This document shows, one piece after another, positions 7,525-15,498 of a DNA stretch of 25,083 nucleotides. Position numbers and translations under genes: made by a program. The stretch covers positions 1 to 25,083 of IMG/VR virus record IMGVR_UViG_3300044695_001757. One strand, 5' to 3'. The stretch comes from a virus. Numbering within the stretch: the first letter of the stretch is position 1; each line of letters begins with the position of its first letter. Under the pieces are notes generated by a model. That model did not search any database and was not told the DNA's origin. It saw only the letters and a list, made by a program, of their open reading frames with translations.

Positions 7525-9021
7525 TTAGTAATATTCCATCCGCCTGCGGTAGATTGGCTCATCTTCCTCATCGGTATCGATGGAAACAAAGCCGCCCTTG
7601 CGAAACTGCATCAAAGCCTGAGATGAGGAGTCAACCAAGTCATCGTGATCTCCATTTGGGAAGGAGGCCATTTCTTCCATGACTTCATCTGCCCATCTGG
7701 TGTCTGGACACCACACAACTCCCGAAGCAAACAGGTCAGAGATTGCGTTTACACGGGCTATCTTATCGTTTCCTTTGTGCGGCGTATACTCTGAAACAGG
7801 AATTCCTATCTTCCTCATCTCGTAGATCAACGGAGCGCCAGCGGCCCTCTTCTCTACAATCAAAGTGTCTGGATCCCATTCCTTCCACATCTCAAACGCC
7901 TTCTTTTTAAGCTCTGGGAACTCCATCCGCTTCTTAAATGCGTCCAGCAGGATGATGTTGGTCTTGATATTGCCTTTTGCGTCGGGGTGGTTGAAGACTC
8001 CCCATGTTGTGCATGCAGAATAATCTGCCCTATTGTTGGTCTCAAAGGCTGTATCCCAGCTTTGGATGATGAAATCGCAAGCTGGCGCTTCATCTTTCTC
8101 CCAAATCCGCCACTGATCCCGCTTAACAATCGCACCTTCTTCGGATGTGGGGTTTTGCTGGTACTGAGCCTCCCATTTAGCCACTGGAAGCTCTGCTTTT
8201 AGGGCTTCAAGCTCTTCTTTCTTCCAAAAAGCGGGCCAAAGAGGGGTTCCAGAGGGCAAAATTGCAGGGAAATCAATGACTTCCCAGTCGTTTACACCAT
8301 CTTTTTCCGAGTTTTTGATGATCTGACCTGTCAGGTCTCTCTTAGACCAGCGTGTCATCACAATAATGATGGATCCTCCGGGCTGTAGACGCTGGCGGGG
8401 GCCTGATGTGTACCATTCATACACATTGTCAAACACTGCGGGGTTACCCTGCTTGGCTTCTTGCTCAGAATGCGGGTCATCAATGATCAAAAGATCAGCA
8501 CCCTTACCTGTTACAGCACCGCCAACACCAATAGCGAAGTAATCCCCGCCCTTGTCGGTGTTCCATCTGCCTGCTGCTTTTGAATCTGAGGATAGCTTGG
8601 TGTCAAACACCTTCCCATAATGCTCCGACTGGACAAGGTTTCTAACCTTACGACCAAAGCCCACGGCCAACTCGGCAGTGTGGGCAGTCTGAATGATCTT
8701 TTTCTCAGGAAACTTACCCAGAAACCAAGAAGGAAGGAGATAAGAGGCAAACTCTGACTTGGTATGCCGAGGAGGCATATTGATGATTAATCTCTTGAGA
8801 TCCCCATTGGCAACTCTCTCAAAAGCATCTGCCATGATCTGATGGTGCTTCCCAGAGATAAACCCGGGCCACATCTGGGTAACAAAGAAAAGATAAGAAT
8901 CCCGGCATCTCTCAACCCTATCCATCTCCAACAAAGCAAATATCTTGTTTCTCTCAGCTTCAGGGACAGAATCCACTACAGCCAAATACTGGGATATCTC
9001 CGACTTCGTCAGTAACGTCAT
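7525..9021 (-). CDS. terL: Terminase large subunit
   Basis: The 498-aa packaging motor, an ATPase plus nuclease that pumps and cuts DNA at the portal. A Walker A-like MPPRHTKSE lies at residues 82-90, a Walker B LLIIDDP at 178-183, the coupling motif IIIVMTRWSKRDL at about 218-230, and the RNase H-like nuclease begins QSWDTAFE with D323. Later parts TLIVEKRAAG and DHDDLVDSSSQAL supply the other expected acidic residues. Length is normal. The ATG overlaps the winged helix gene stop (ATGA), with AAGGAG 11 nt upstream, so it is probably translated by coupling. The assignment is firm; packaging type (cos or pac) cannot be told from the protein alone. Confidence 0.96.
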   Translation of the reverse strand: MTLLTKSEISQYLAVVDSVPEAERNKIFALLEMDRVERCRDSYLFFVTQMWPGFISGKHHQIMADAFERVANGDLKRLIINMPPRHTKSEFASYLLPSWFLGKFPEKKIIQTAHTAELAVGFGRKVRNLVQSEHYGKVFDTKLSSDSKAAGRWNTDKGGDYFAIGVGGAVTGKGADLLIIDDPHSEQEAKQGNPAVFDNVYEWYTSGPRQRLQPGGSIIIVMTRWSKRDLTGQIIKNSEKDGVNDWEVIDFPAILPSGTPLWPAFWKKEELEALKAELPVAKWEAQYQQNPTSEEGAIVKRDQWRIWEKDEAPACDFIIQSWDTAFETNNRADYSACTTWGVFNHPDAKGNIKTNIILLDAFKKRMEFPELKKKAFEMWKEWDPDTLIVEKRAAGAPLIYEMRKIGIPVSEYTPHKGNDKIARVNAISDLFASGVVWCPDTRWADEVMEEMASFPNGDHDDLVDSSSQALMQFRKGGFVSIDTDEEDEPIYRRRMEYY

Positions 9022-9248
9022 AAAGAGGCAATCTCCTTGACCGACTTATCCAACAACTTAATCCCATAGAACTTACGGGGCCTCTTCTCAAGATACCCAT
9101 CCTCTTTGAGCTTCTGAACAATCCTGTGCATGTTCGCTCTGGACTTCATGTTTAAACCCTTGGCAATCACCTCATAGGACGGAGCCATCCCATGAATCTT
9201 GATATACGCCTTAATGAAATCAAAAACCAATCTCTGCCGTTCAGTCAT
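9018..9248 (-). CDS. LexA-type winged helix DNA-binding protein
   Basis: A 76-aa protein, all of it one DNA-binding domain. MTERQRLVFDFIKAYI (1-16), PSYEVIAKGLNMKSRANMHR (22-41) and LKEDGYLEKRP...GIKLLD (46-67) line up with the N-terminal winged helix of LexA (TxRQxxV, PTxxEIA..L.., L...G.I......GI.LL). There is no protease or dimerisation domain. The ATG at 9248 follows GGAGG by 5 nt. It overlaps terL by 4 nt. It may regulate the packaging operon, or bind DNA during packaging, as its place between the two terminase subunits allows. Its operator is unknown; the gap just upstream has several palindromes. Confidence 0.75.
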   Translation of the reverse strand: MTERQRLVFDFIKAYIKIHGMAPSYEVIAKGLNMKSRANMHRIVQKLKEDGYLEKRPRKFYGIKLLDKSVKEIASL

Positions 9249-9615
9249 GCCATCCTCCGTTATCACCAGTTTAAACGTATGTACGAACAATTGCAAGGCG
9301 TATCGATTGGTTATCCACAACTTGTCCACAGCGTTTAAACATGCTGACAGAAGAGACAGAAGAGGCGTGCGTTTAAACACACAAAAGTTTTTTTAAAATA
9401 TATATACCCCCACTTTCCAAATCACACATTCACTTTCACAAACCCATAAACGAAGGGGTGGGGGATGAGAACGGTTGTATGTAGATGATGGGGAGGGATA
9501 TATGTTGGTGTGGATCACAGCGTATACAGGTGGCGGGTGGTCATGCGTATGCAAGGGGGGTACGGGTGCGGTGGGGTCGCCGCCACGCCGTCACTGCATC
9601 GATGCCACGCCCTGT
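9249..9615. other. Gene-free 367-bp gap between terminase subunits
   Basis: No supported gene. From left to right it holds three GTTTAAAC sites (9269, 9333, 9371), two DnaA-type boxes (9311-9319, 9322-9330), an AT-rich tract (about 9386-9406, TTTTTTTAAAATATATATA) and then about 120 bp with strong G over C bias on the plus strand (GGGGTGGGGG near 9456, GGGGGG near 9555, GGGG at 9573). GCCACGCC occurs twice (9582, 9604). This may hold the promoter of the terL operon, a packaging recognition site, or both. I cannot fix a promoter with confidence. Confidence 0.6.
9311..9330 (+). promoter_or_regulatory. Pair of DnaA boxes
   Basis: TTATCCACA at 9311-9319 is a perfect match to the TTATNCACA DnaA box, and TTGTCCACA at 9322-9330 differs by one base. 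They are next to an AT-rich tract and lie about 1 kb from the larger DnaA-box cluster at 10345. They could be an accessory origin element. Confidence 0.6.
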
Positions 9616-10239
9616 TTAAACTGCCTTGCGCTTGTCGTTGACCAGTAGCTTGAGATGCCCTGATAGTTCCTTCTTTAGCTGATCTGCTGTCACGGTCTCA
9701 GGCTTGGTCTCTGCCTTGTCGACGAACATTCCCACTGACTTGCCAAGCAGTTCAAGTGCTTTTAACTGGGAGCCCTCTTGCTTGCCCTGTTTACTTAGCG
9801 CCAATAACCTCTTCATGACATATCGTTCTGTATGCGCCCGATCCTCAGCAAGGTGTTCAATGGTCTCATCCAGCGCATCATTGACCATTGCTTGCACCCT
9901 TGGATCCTTGGACAGCTTGTAAGCACTGCTTGTGATTGACGCATCTGAACCTTGGGCATTTGGGTATGCGTCTCTATACGCTTGACGGTATGTTTTCCCT
10001 TGGATGATCCCTTGGGCGAATGCCACTTGGCTCACTGTCAGTGGTTGGATTCTTTTTCTCTCCTCAGTACCTACAGGCTTGCCGTCTTGTCTCACTCTTG
10101 GTGGATCTGCCTTGAGTGCAGACCGTTCCGCTTCGCTCAGTTCACCCAGCGCTTGATCGTCATCAATCTGATATTCCTCGTCATCCTGATTGGCATCTTC
10201 CAGAGCCGCCAAGTACTCGTCTTTTGTTGTCCTGTTCAT
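9616..10239 (-). CDS. terS: Terminase small subunit
   Basis: A 207-aa protein, the DNA-recognition part of the packaging machine. The N-terminal 65 residues are acidic (DANQDDEEYQIDDDQ). Residues about 67-160 read LTVSQVAFAQGIIQGKTYRQAYRDAYPNA, ITSSAYKLSKDPRVQAMV, and a helical region ending LKALELLGKSVGMF. This is the helix-turn-helix plus oligomerisation layout of terminase small subunits ('..F......G.s...AYr.AYp', 'A..L...p.V...i'). The start at 10239 is chosen because GGGG lies 9 nt before it; ATG 10254 is an alternative. GTTTAAAC lies between the GGGG and the start, and the TAA stop is inside another GTTTAAAC (9614-9621). Confidence 0.8.
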   Translation of the reverse strand: MNRTTKDEYLAALEDANQDDEEYQIDDDQALGELSEAERSALKADPPRVRQDGKPVGTEERKRIQPLTVSQVAFAQGIIQGKTYRQAYRDAYPNAQGSDASITSSAYKLSKDPRVQAMVNDALDETIEHLAEDRAHTERYVMKRLLALSKQGKQEGSQLKALELLGKSVGMFVDKAETKPETVTADQLKKELSGHLKLLVNDKRKAV

Positions 10240-10344
10240 GCGTTTAAACCCCATCAGTTGTATTGACCAGCTTCCCAGCATCACACTGTATGCAATACCA
10301 GCACTGTTCGCATTATCAGCACCCGCCAAGCCCATGTCAACCAC

Positions 10345-10422
10345 TTATCCACAGCTTATCCTTATCCACAGTATCCACATATCCACAATCTTCACCCAGC
10401 TTTACCCACAGAATTGTCCACA
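10345..10422 (+). promoter_or_regulatory. Cluster of six DnaA boxes (origin candidate)
   Basis: Boxes in one orientation: TTATCCACA at 10345-10353 and 10362-10370 (perfect), GTATCCACA 10371, ATATCCACA 10379, TTACCCACA 10402 and TTGTCCACA 10414 (one mismatch each). Two perfect 9-mers this close by chance are very unlikely. Same-orientation tandem boxes next to AT-rich DNA are what host DnaA needs to open an origin, suggesting that the phage uses host initiation before its own primase-helicase acts. Confidence 0.75.
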
Positions 10423-10563
10423 TATGCCACAAGTACTCATACCCACACAATCAGTATGGTCAAATCCTAAACCTATAGATCTCAAAATCAATCAATTGTC
10501 AAAGTAAACTAGAACCAGTGCCAAATAATTAGGCAAAGTATTACTGTACAAACATACATGGCT

Positions 10564-10596
10564 CTAGAATCGATTAAAACCCCCCTAGAATCGATT
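10564..10596 (+). repeat. Direct repeat CTAGAATCGATT, 21-bp period
   Basis: CTAGAATCGATT occurs at 10564-10575 and 10585-10596, start to start 21 bp, i.e. two helical turns, so a bound protein would see both on one face. CTAGA recurs at 10614 and 10631. An iteron or operator function is possible given the origin context. Confidence 0.6.
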
Positions 10597-10851
10597 TTGA
10601 CCTCGGTTGATACCTAGACACTCGTTGAGCTAGACCCCCCTTCTACCCCCCTTAAAACGCTTCTAAACGGCATCGCACTTTTCCAGCTTTTGCCCTCGAT
10701 TCCCTTGGAAATCAGCCCCATATATAGAGATGCACTCCAGCTAATAACCCCATGATGCAGTAGGACATATATCGACACCCATTGTGCAAGCGATATCGAT
10801 CTGTTCAAATGGCGATTCACCCATCTTGGTGAGTTTCAAAAGGACTTTCAA

Positions 10852-11454
10852 ATGAATAGAGAAGACTGGTTGATGGATGCAGTCACTGAACTGCGCCCAA
10901 TGTTCACCCAATACGGTGAGACCCTCCCCCTTGCAATCAAGGTCAGCGCTGGACTGCCCTCGAATGCCAAGCGATCTGGTGCTATCGGCGAATGCTGGGC
11001 CGACACCACTTCGAGCGATGGATCATTCAACATCTTCATCAGCCCAACCCTTGAAGACCCTGTGCAGATCTTCGAGACCCTCGTTCATGAACTCTGCCAT
11101 GCCACTGCTGGGGCCATGAATCACGGTGTTAACTTCCAAAGGGTCGCAGATGCCATGCACCTTGTCCCTGTCGGGGCAGGATCTGCCCCTTACAAGGCCA
11201 CAAAGGGCAGTCTTAAATTCATGGACACCTACGGTGCAATCATCGCCTCGCTGGGCGAATACCCGCACGGTGCGTTGACCATGACTACCCGCAAAAAACA
11301 GGGCACTCGAATGCTCAAGGCCATCTGCCCCAACTGCGGTTTCACGTTCCGACTTACAAGCCTTTGGGCGAACAAGGGCTTGCCCATCTGCATGGCCGCA
11401 GTCAAGACGGCGGTCGGTACGGCCAATTGCGGCACTCAATTCATTCTGGAATAA
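10852..11454 (+). CDS. SprT-like zinc metalloprotease with zinc ribbon
   Basis: A 200-aa protein. Residues 76-84 read LVHELCHAT, a HExxH zinc-protease motif (H79, E80, H83), with GxxF (GVNF) shortly after it where SprT proteins carry the third ligand region. The C-terminus has CPNCG (C159, C162) and two further Cys (C180, C193), a zinc ribbon as in SprT/Spartan-like proteins. SprT-family enzymes degrade proteins bound or crosslinked to DNA; the phage substrate is unknown. AAGGA lies 7 nt before the ATG. It is the first gene of the rightward block, 11 bp before the AAA+ gene. The whole trio 10852-14622 is rich in GCC codons compared with the genes that follow. Confidence 0.75.
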   Translation: MNREDWLMDAVTELRPMFTQYGETLPLAIKVSAGLPSNAKRSGAIGECWADTTSSDGSFNIFISPTLEDPVQIFETLVHELCHATAGAMNHGVNFQRVADAMHLVPVGAGSAPYKATKGSLKFMDTYGAIIASLGEYPHGALTMTTRKKQGTRMLKAICPNCGFTFRLTSLWANKGLPICMAAVKTAVGTANCGTQFILE

Positions 11455-11465
11455 GGGGAAACACC

Positions 11466-12911
11466 ATGAACAAGCAAGCCATTTTTGACCGCCTCTTCGC
11501 ACTGCCCACGCACCCCCTGCTCAGGGCATACGCCAAGCACACAAACGACATCAGCAATGTCACCAAGGCCAAGGCCGCTGAGTGCCTGACCGACATGATC
11601 ACCGCTGGGCGCATCACGTTCGATGACTGCCTCGACAAGACCGCCGCCCCATCTGCCCACGACACCGCCAAGATGGATGCCGCCGCCCAAGCCGCCTCAA
11701 GGGCCGAATCAGTCGCCCTCGATGCCATCAAGACCGCCAAGGCATCCATCAGCATCGCCCAACAAGTGCATGACCAACTCAAGACGCTGGACTCGACTTT
11801 GACCAGCGCCGATGACCGCCTTGATGCCCTTGGTGACATCGTACATACCCTCAACAAGAAACCCGCCATCGACCCTGCACTGGTCTCCTCAGCAGTCACC
11901 CAAGCTGTGGCTGATGCGTTTAAACCCTTCAAGCAAGCAGTGGATGACGCTGGTTTGCAAGGTGTTGTCGGGTCGATGGTCGCCGCCACTATCGTGGCAA
12001 CCAAGACCTGCATGGATGTCTTTGGCATCGATCTGCGGGATGCCAAGGGCAACCCAGTCATGGTCGAGATCTGGGATCACCCCAACGCACCCAAGATCGA
12101 TGACACGTTCATCTGGACTGACAGCATCTTGCGCCACTTGATCCAATCCCAACGCACAGGCGAAAACGTCTGGTTCGGTGGCGACAAGGGCACAGGCAAG
12201 ACCATGACCGCCCAGCAGTTTGCCGCTCGCACTGGTCGCAATTTTGTTCGCATCAACTTTGAGAAGCACACTGAACCCGCCCATTACTTGGGCGACACTG
12301 GGTATGACCCAGCCAATGGCACTACGTTCCAGCCAAGGGACTTCCTGACTGCTTTCACTTGCCCCTCGACTGTGATCCTGTTGGACGAGGTGACCAATGC
12401 CGCCGCTGGCAACCTTGCCCCCTTGAACGGTTTCCTCGAGCCCCGCAGTGCAGTCTCATACGGTGGCAGTGTGTGGAGACGAGCCGCTGGGGTGCTGGTG
12501 TTCACCGCCGACAACACGCTGGGCAACGGTGACGATAGTGGCCGTTATGCCGACACCCGCCAAATGAATTCATCCCTCGTTGACCGCTTTGCTCGAATCG
12601 TTCACTTTGATTTTCTGCCCTTGGCAAAAGAGGTTGAAGCTGTGGTCAACCACACTGGGTGCAAGCCTCAGTTGGCTGAACACATTCTGCAAGCAGTCCA
12701 TGTCGCTCGAGCCAAGGTCGCATCTGGTGATGTTGTCGATGCCCCATCGATTCGGTGCGTGTTGGCCTTCATCCGCTCGCTGGACATGATGACTGTTGAC
12801 CAAGCTTGGGAGTCAACCATTGCCGCCAAGCAACCCGCCGAATCCCACGCCGCCATCGAGGCAATCAAGCTGGCTTGCATCGATTCCAAATTTATCGCTT
12901 CCCTTATCTGA
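11466..12911 (+). CDS. MoxR/CobS-type AAA+ ATPase
   Basis: A 481-aa ATPase. Residues about 60-160 are an Ala-rich helical region that may coil. The AAA+ module starts near 200: Walker A GGDKGTGKT (238-246), Walker B VILLDE (303-308), then ADNTLGNGD, a sensor-1-like Asn context, and SLVDRFARIVHFD, the arginine-finger region of the MoxR/CobS/CbbQ group. These ATPases work with a VWA-domain partner to remodel or insert metal into a target complex, and the next gene encodes a VWA protein. The ATG at 11466 follows AAGGGGAAACACC; earlier in-frame starts overlap the SprT gene and lack a ribosome site. GTTTAAAC lies at 11918. Cobalt chelation itself is not supported. Confidence 0.85.
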   Translation: MNKQAIFDRLFALPTHPLLRAYAKHTNDISNVTKAKAAECLTDMITAGRITFDDCLDKTAAPSAHDTAKMDAAAQAASRAESVALDAIKTAKASISIAQQVHDQLKTLDSTLTSADDRLDALGDIVHTLNKKPAIDPALVSSAVTQAVADAFKPFKQAVDDAGLQGVVGSMVAATIVATKTCMDVFGIDLRDAKGNPVMVEIWDHPNAPKIDDTFIWTDSILRHLIQSQRTGENVWFGGDKGTGKTMTAQQFAARTGRNFVRINFEKHTEPAHYLGDTGYDPANGTTFQPRDFLTAFTCPSTVILLDEVTNAAAGNLAPLNGFLEPRSAVSYGGSVWRRAAGVLVFTADNTLGNGDDSGRYADTRQMNSSLVDRFARIVHFDFLPLAKEVEAVVNHTGCKPQLAEHILQAVHVARAKVASGDVVDAPSIRCVLAFIRSLDMMTVDQAWESTIAAKQPAESHAAIEAIKLACIDSKFIASLI

Positions 12912-12918
12912 GGTCACC

Positions 12919-14622
12919 ATGACAACCGCAACACCCATCTCCACAATCCAAAAAATGCTTGGTCGCCGCACCGTGCGTGGCTTTCAATTCCGCAGTGCCA
13001 TCGATTCATTCTTTCATCACGCCGCTGAGGCACTGGGCGTGAGACACCCCTGCTTGGTCTGGTGCGATGGCACACAAACCGCTTGCGTCAACGCCAAAGG
13101 CACGGTCAAGGTCGCCAACATCCAAGATGATGCAGTGATCACCCAAGCCACAATGATCAAATATGTCGGGTTCATCATCCATGAATTACTGCACTCCAAG
13201 TACACCGACTTCAACGTGCAATCATCCATCGCCTATGTGCAACGCCTGCACAATGCAGTCGAGGACGCATACATCGAACACGCTGGGATCGCCGCCAACT
13301 TGCTGGGCAACATCACTGGTGTACTGACAAGCTTGATCGATGACATGGTTGATCAAGCCCTCGCCGCTAAGGTCGATTGGACTAACCCCGCCCAGTACCC
13401 CTTTGCCCTCGCCGTGTACTGCCGCCGCCATGCGACTCAAAAAGTGCCTGTCGCACTGGGACTCAAGCCCATATTCGATGAAGCGTTTAAACGCACAATG
13501 GTTGCAAAGTCCAGCGCCGATACCCTCGCCATCGCTGAGTGGGTTTACAACCAACTGCCCAAGACCGCCGATGCACCCAAGCTGGACAATGACCAGCAAG
13601 ATCAACCCAAAGCTGGGGATCAAGGCGACCAAGCTGGTCAACCCCAAGATGGCGATCAAGCTGGTCAGGGCGATGCCCAAGACGATGCCCCTCAGGACGG
13701 TCAGAACGGCCCTGCAAGCGCCGATCAAGGGCAAGGTGATGGTGACCCCAAGGGCGACCCTGCAAACGGCGCTGATGCCCCTGATGCTGGTTCTGCAAAG
13801 CCCATCACTTCACGCACCCAAGCAGTGAATGTCGAGCCAATTAACAAGGCCCCACAGGGCCAAGGCAATCATGGCACTTATTCCGAAAAAGCTTCTCTGT
13901 CCAAAGAGGGTTATCACGTTGGCTCAAGCCCCCGCATTACCCTTGCAAACTCTGCCCCTGCCCGACTGCGGTTCGAGGTCAAGCGCCTGTTCGACAACAG
14001 CGACACCAGCACTTACAACCCCAACCAAAAAACAGGGAAGATCAACACCCGCACTCTCAAGACAATCCCCAGCGGCAATGTCAATCTGTTTAAACGCCGT
14101 GAGGAAATCGAGGGCATCGACTCTGCCGTGGTCATCGTGCTGGATGTTTCCAACTCGATGTTTCACTATGACATCAACCAGTCACTTATCAGCCCAGCAG
14201 TGCAAGCCTGTGCCGCTCTGCTCGACACTCTGAGTGCCGCCCATGTCAACACCGCCGTTGTCACTTTTGGCGACAACGCATCGGTGGTCAAAAAGTTCGG
14301 TACGCCGTTCAAGCGCTCACTGCCCCTGCTTCAAGCTGTCAAGGGCGGTGGTGGAACGAATGACTTCTTCGCCCTGCGGTATGCCCACGATATGTTGCTG
14401 GGTCGCCATGAAGAGCGCAAGATCTGCTTTGTCATCACCGATGGCGATGGCAACCGTGCCGCAGTCAAGCAACAGGCCAACGCTGGTCGCAACCTTGGCA
14501 TCACAACGATTGGCATCGGCATCTTCAACGACATCAGCGCCACATACGGTCAAGGCATCACGATCAACAGCATTGCCGACCTTGGCACTGCAACCTTCAA
14601 ACAAATCAAACTAGCGGCATAA
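12919..14622 (+). CDS. Metallopeptidase-like plus VWA domain protein (partner of AAA+ ATPase)
   Basis: A 567-aa protein with three parts. Residues 1-220 hold IHELLHSKYTD with HELLH at 88-92, and VEDAYIEH (E115-H121), as in the putative metallopeptidase domain found with VWA-like proteins (DUF2201/CobT-like). Residues about 223-292 are a low-complexity linker of Asp, Gln, Gly and Ala. Residues about 400-567 form a von Willebrand A domain with a full MIDAS: DVSNS (409-413), GGGGTND (T480), ITDGD (D508). GAGG lies just before the ATG at 12919, 7 bp after the ATPase stop. The pair resembles MoxR-VWA and CobS-CobT systems: the VWA protein binds the client and the AAA+ ring acts on it. The client is unknown. 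Confidence 0.85.
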   Translation: MTTATPISTIQKMLGRRTVRGFQFRSAIDSFFHHAAEALGVRHPCLVWCDGTQTACVNAKGTVKVANIQDDAVITQATMIKYVGFIIHELLHSKYTDFNVQSSIAYVQRLHNAVEDAYIEHAGIAANLLGNITGVLTSLIDDMVDQALAAKVDWTNPAQYPFALAVYCRRHATQKVPVALGLKPIFDEAFKRTMVAKSSADTLAIAEWVYNQLPKTADAPKLDNDQQDQPKAGDQGDQAGQPQDGDQAGQGDAQDDAPQDGQNGPASADQGQGDGDPKGDPANGADAPDAGSAKPITSRTQAVNVEPINKAPQGQGNHGTYSEKASLSKEGYHVGSSPRITLANSAPARLRFEVKRLFDNSDTSTYNPNQKTGKINTRTLKTIPSGNVNLFKRREEIEGIDSAVVIVLDVSNSMFHYDINQSLISPAVQACAALLDTLSAAHVNTAVVTFGDNASVVKKFGTPFKRSLPLLQAVKGGGGTNDFFALRYAHDMLLGRHEERKICFVITDGDGNRAAVKQQANAGRNLGITTIGIGIFNDISATYGQGITINSIADLGTATFKQIKLAA

Positions 14623-14638
14623 GAGGGGCAACCTTCTT

Positions 14639-14956
14639 ATGAAAAACATGATAGTAGATCACAAAGAACACAACAACACGTTCAAAAGCATCACTGCTGG
14701 TTTTTGGATGCGGAAGCTTGGAACAGGCAACAAAGGCACGACAGTGTGGGCCAAGACCAGTCACGGTGAAGTGCTGGTCGCTGACTGCTCCAGCAAGGCA
14801 ACAAGCCTGTTTGCACAGCAAGCCAACGCCAAGCTAATCGCACTCGCACCCGACATGTACATGGTGTTGGAAGACATCAGGAAACATGGTCTCGATGCGA
14901 ATGCAAAGCGGGGCATCGATTACATCATCGGCAGAATGAGTCTTCCCAATGAATGA
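14639..14956 (+). CDS. Hypothetical phage protein
   Basis: A 105-aa protein I do not recognise by name. It has the pattern TTVWAKTSHGEVLVADCSSK, then ALAPDMYMVLEDIRKHG (about residues 69-85), a layout seen in small phage early proteins ('N A . L I A . A P E M Y . . L'). AGGGG lies 10 nt before the chosen ATG; ATG 14648 is an alternative. It is 16 bp after the VWA gene and overlaps the next gene by 8 nt. Confidence 0.6.
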   Translation: MKNMIVDHKEHNNTFKSITAGFWMRKLGTGNKGTTVWAKTSHGEVLVADCSSKATSLFAQQANAKLIALAPDMYMVLEDIRKHGLDANAKRGIDYIIGRMSLPNE

Positions 14957-15173
14957 AGACGATGTTCAACGTGCAGGGGAGTTCTACCGTGCTGTTCTAG
15001 ATGGGTGCGATATGACCCAGCTACCAGCAGAGGTGCTGATGTCGATTCTCCTCAAGGTCGCCGCCAATCTTGGATTGGACTCAAAGGCCGATCGAGAGGA
15101 TTACCTCAAAGCTTGTGCGGTGACGTATGACTTTGAGAGGTTCACTCGTCCATCAAGTGACGAGATTCATTAA
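14949..15173 (+). CDS. Hypothetical acidic protein
   Basis: A 74-aa, mostly helical acidic protein (MNEDDVQRAGEFYRAVLDGC...). The ATG lies in the stop region of the preceding gene (ATGAATGA), so translation is probably coupled. Helices at about residues 5-18, 27-42 and 46-62. No motif known to me. A GTTTAAAC starts 2 bp after its stop codon. Confidence 0.55.
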   Translation: MNEDDVQRAGEFYRAVLDGCDMTQLPAEVLMSILLKVAANLGLDSKADREDYLKACAVTYDFERFTRPSSDEIH

Positions 15174-15195
15174 TCGTTTAAACAGGAGAGACAAC

Positions 15196-15498
15196 ATGAA
15201 AATATTTTTAGGTGAGGGTGTGCCGAAAGGTGCGCTCCAAGACTCGCTGGTGACCACGCCTTGGCTTGAGTGCCTCAAGCACGGCGACTTTATTTACATC
15301 AGACATCAGTCGTGGCGTAATTTGAGCAGATGGGTCGATGTTGATCGCAAGCGCCCCTATATTGTTTCGCTTGTTCGCAAGCGCCATGTGGGGTGGGTCA
15401 ACCTTTCAGCACATACAACCCTTGAACTCGCACTCGCCGCCGCACACAAAGAATCCGCCAGAGTCAGCAAGAGTTTAAACGTACAGGAGCAATTATGA
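15196..15498 (+). CDS. Hypothetical protein
   Basis: A 100-aa protein beginning MKIFLGEGVPKG. The ATG at 15196 follows AGGAG by about 7 nt; the frame is open further upstream but would overlap the previous gene without a ribosome site. The centre has RHQSWRNLSRWVDVDRKRPYIVSLVRKR, basic and beta-prone, and the C-terminus is helical (LALAAAHKESARV). GTTTAAAC at 15473 encodes part of the end SLNVQEQL. Function unknown; nucleic-acid contact is possible because of the basic centre. Confidence 0.55.
   Translation: MKIFLGEGVPKGALQDSLVTTPWLECLKHGDFIYIRHQSWRNLSRWVDVDRKRPYIVSLVRKRHVGWVNLSAHTTLELALAAAHKESARVSKSLNVQEQL

Larger units (their letters stand above)
10240..10851. other. Divergent 612-bp intergenic region, probable replication origin
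   Basis: No supported gene. It separates the leftward packaging block from the rightward early block. It contains six DnaA-type boxes (10345-10422), an AT-rich stretch after them (about 10450-10560), a 12-bp direct repeat (10564, 10585), C-rich runs (near 10577, 10636 and 10648) and the palindrome CGATATCG just before 10800. Box cluster plus AT-rich flank at a transcription divergence is the classical origin layout. Promoters for both blocks must lie here or nearby, but I see no pair of -35/-10 boxes good enough to call. Confidence 0.6.

Noticed and set aside
9249-9380. A longer start for the winged helix protein, adding 44 residues.
   Set aside because: The added part lacks a ribosome site, contains DnaA boxes and GTTTAAAC, and the LexA homology begins at the inner Met, which has GGAGG 5 nt upstream.
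10614-10820. A 68-aa minus-strand ORF in the origin region.
   Set aside because: No ribosome site, no family pattern, and it runs through C-rich and repeat DNA.
11441-12061. Long minus-strand ORF opposite the AAA+ gene, and similar long ORFs opposite portal (5534-6355) and capsid (1530-2351).
   Set aside because: Shadows of GC-biased or strongly coding genes on the other strand; no ribosome sites and no recognisable protein features.
11466-14622. Reading the AAA+/VWA pair as cobalamin (CobS-CobT) biosynthesis genes.
   Set aside because: Only the domain type is shared. There is no CobN or other B12 gene, and phage proteins of this type are often mislabelled; a remodelling machine is the safer call.
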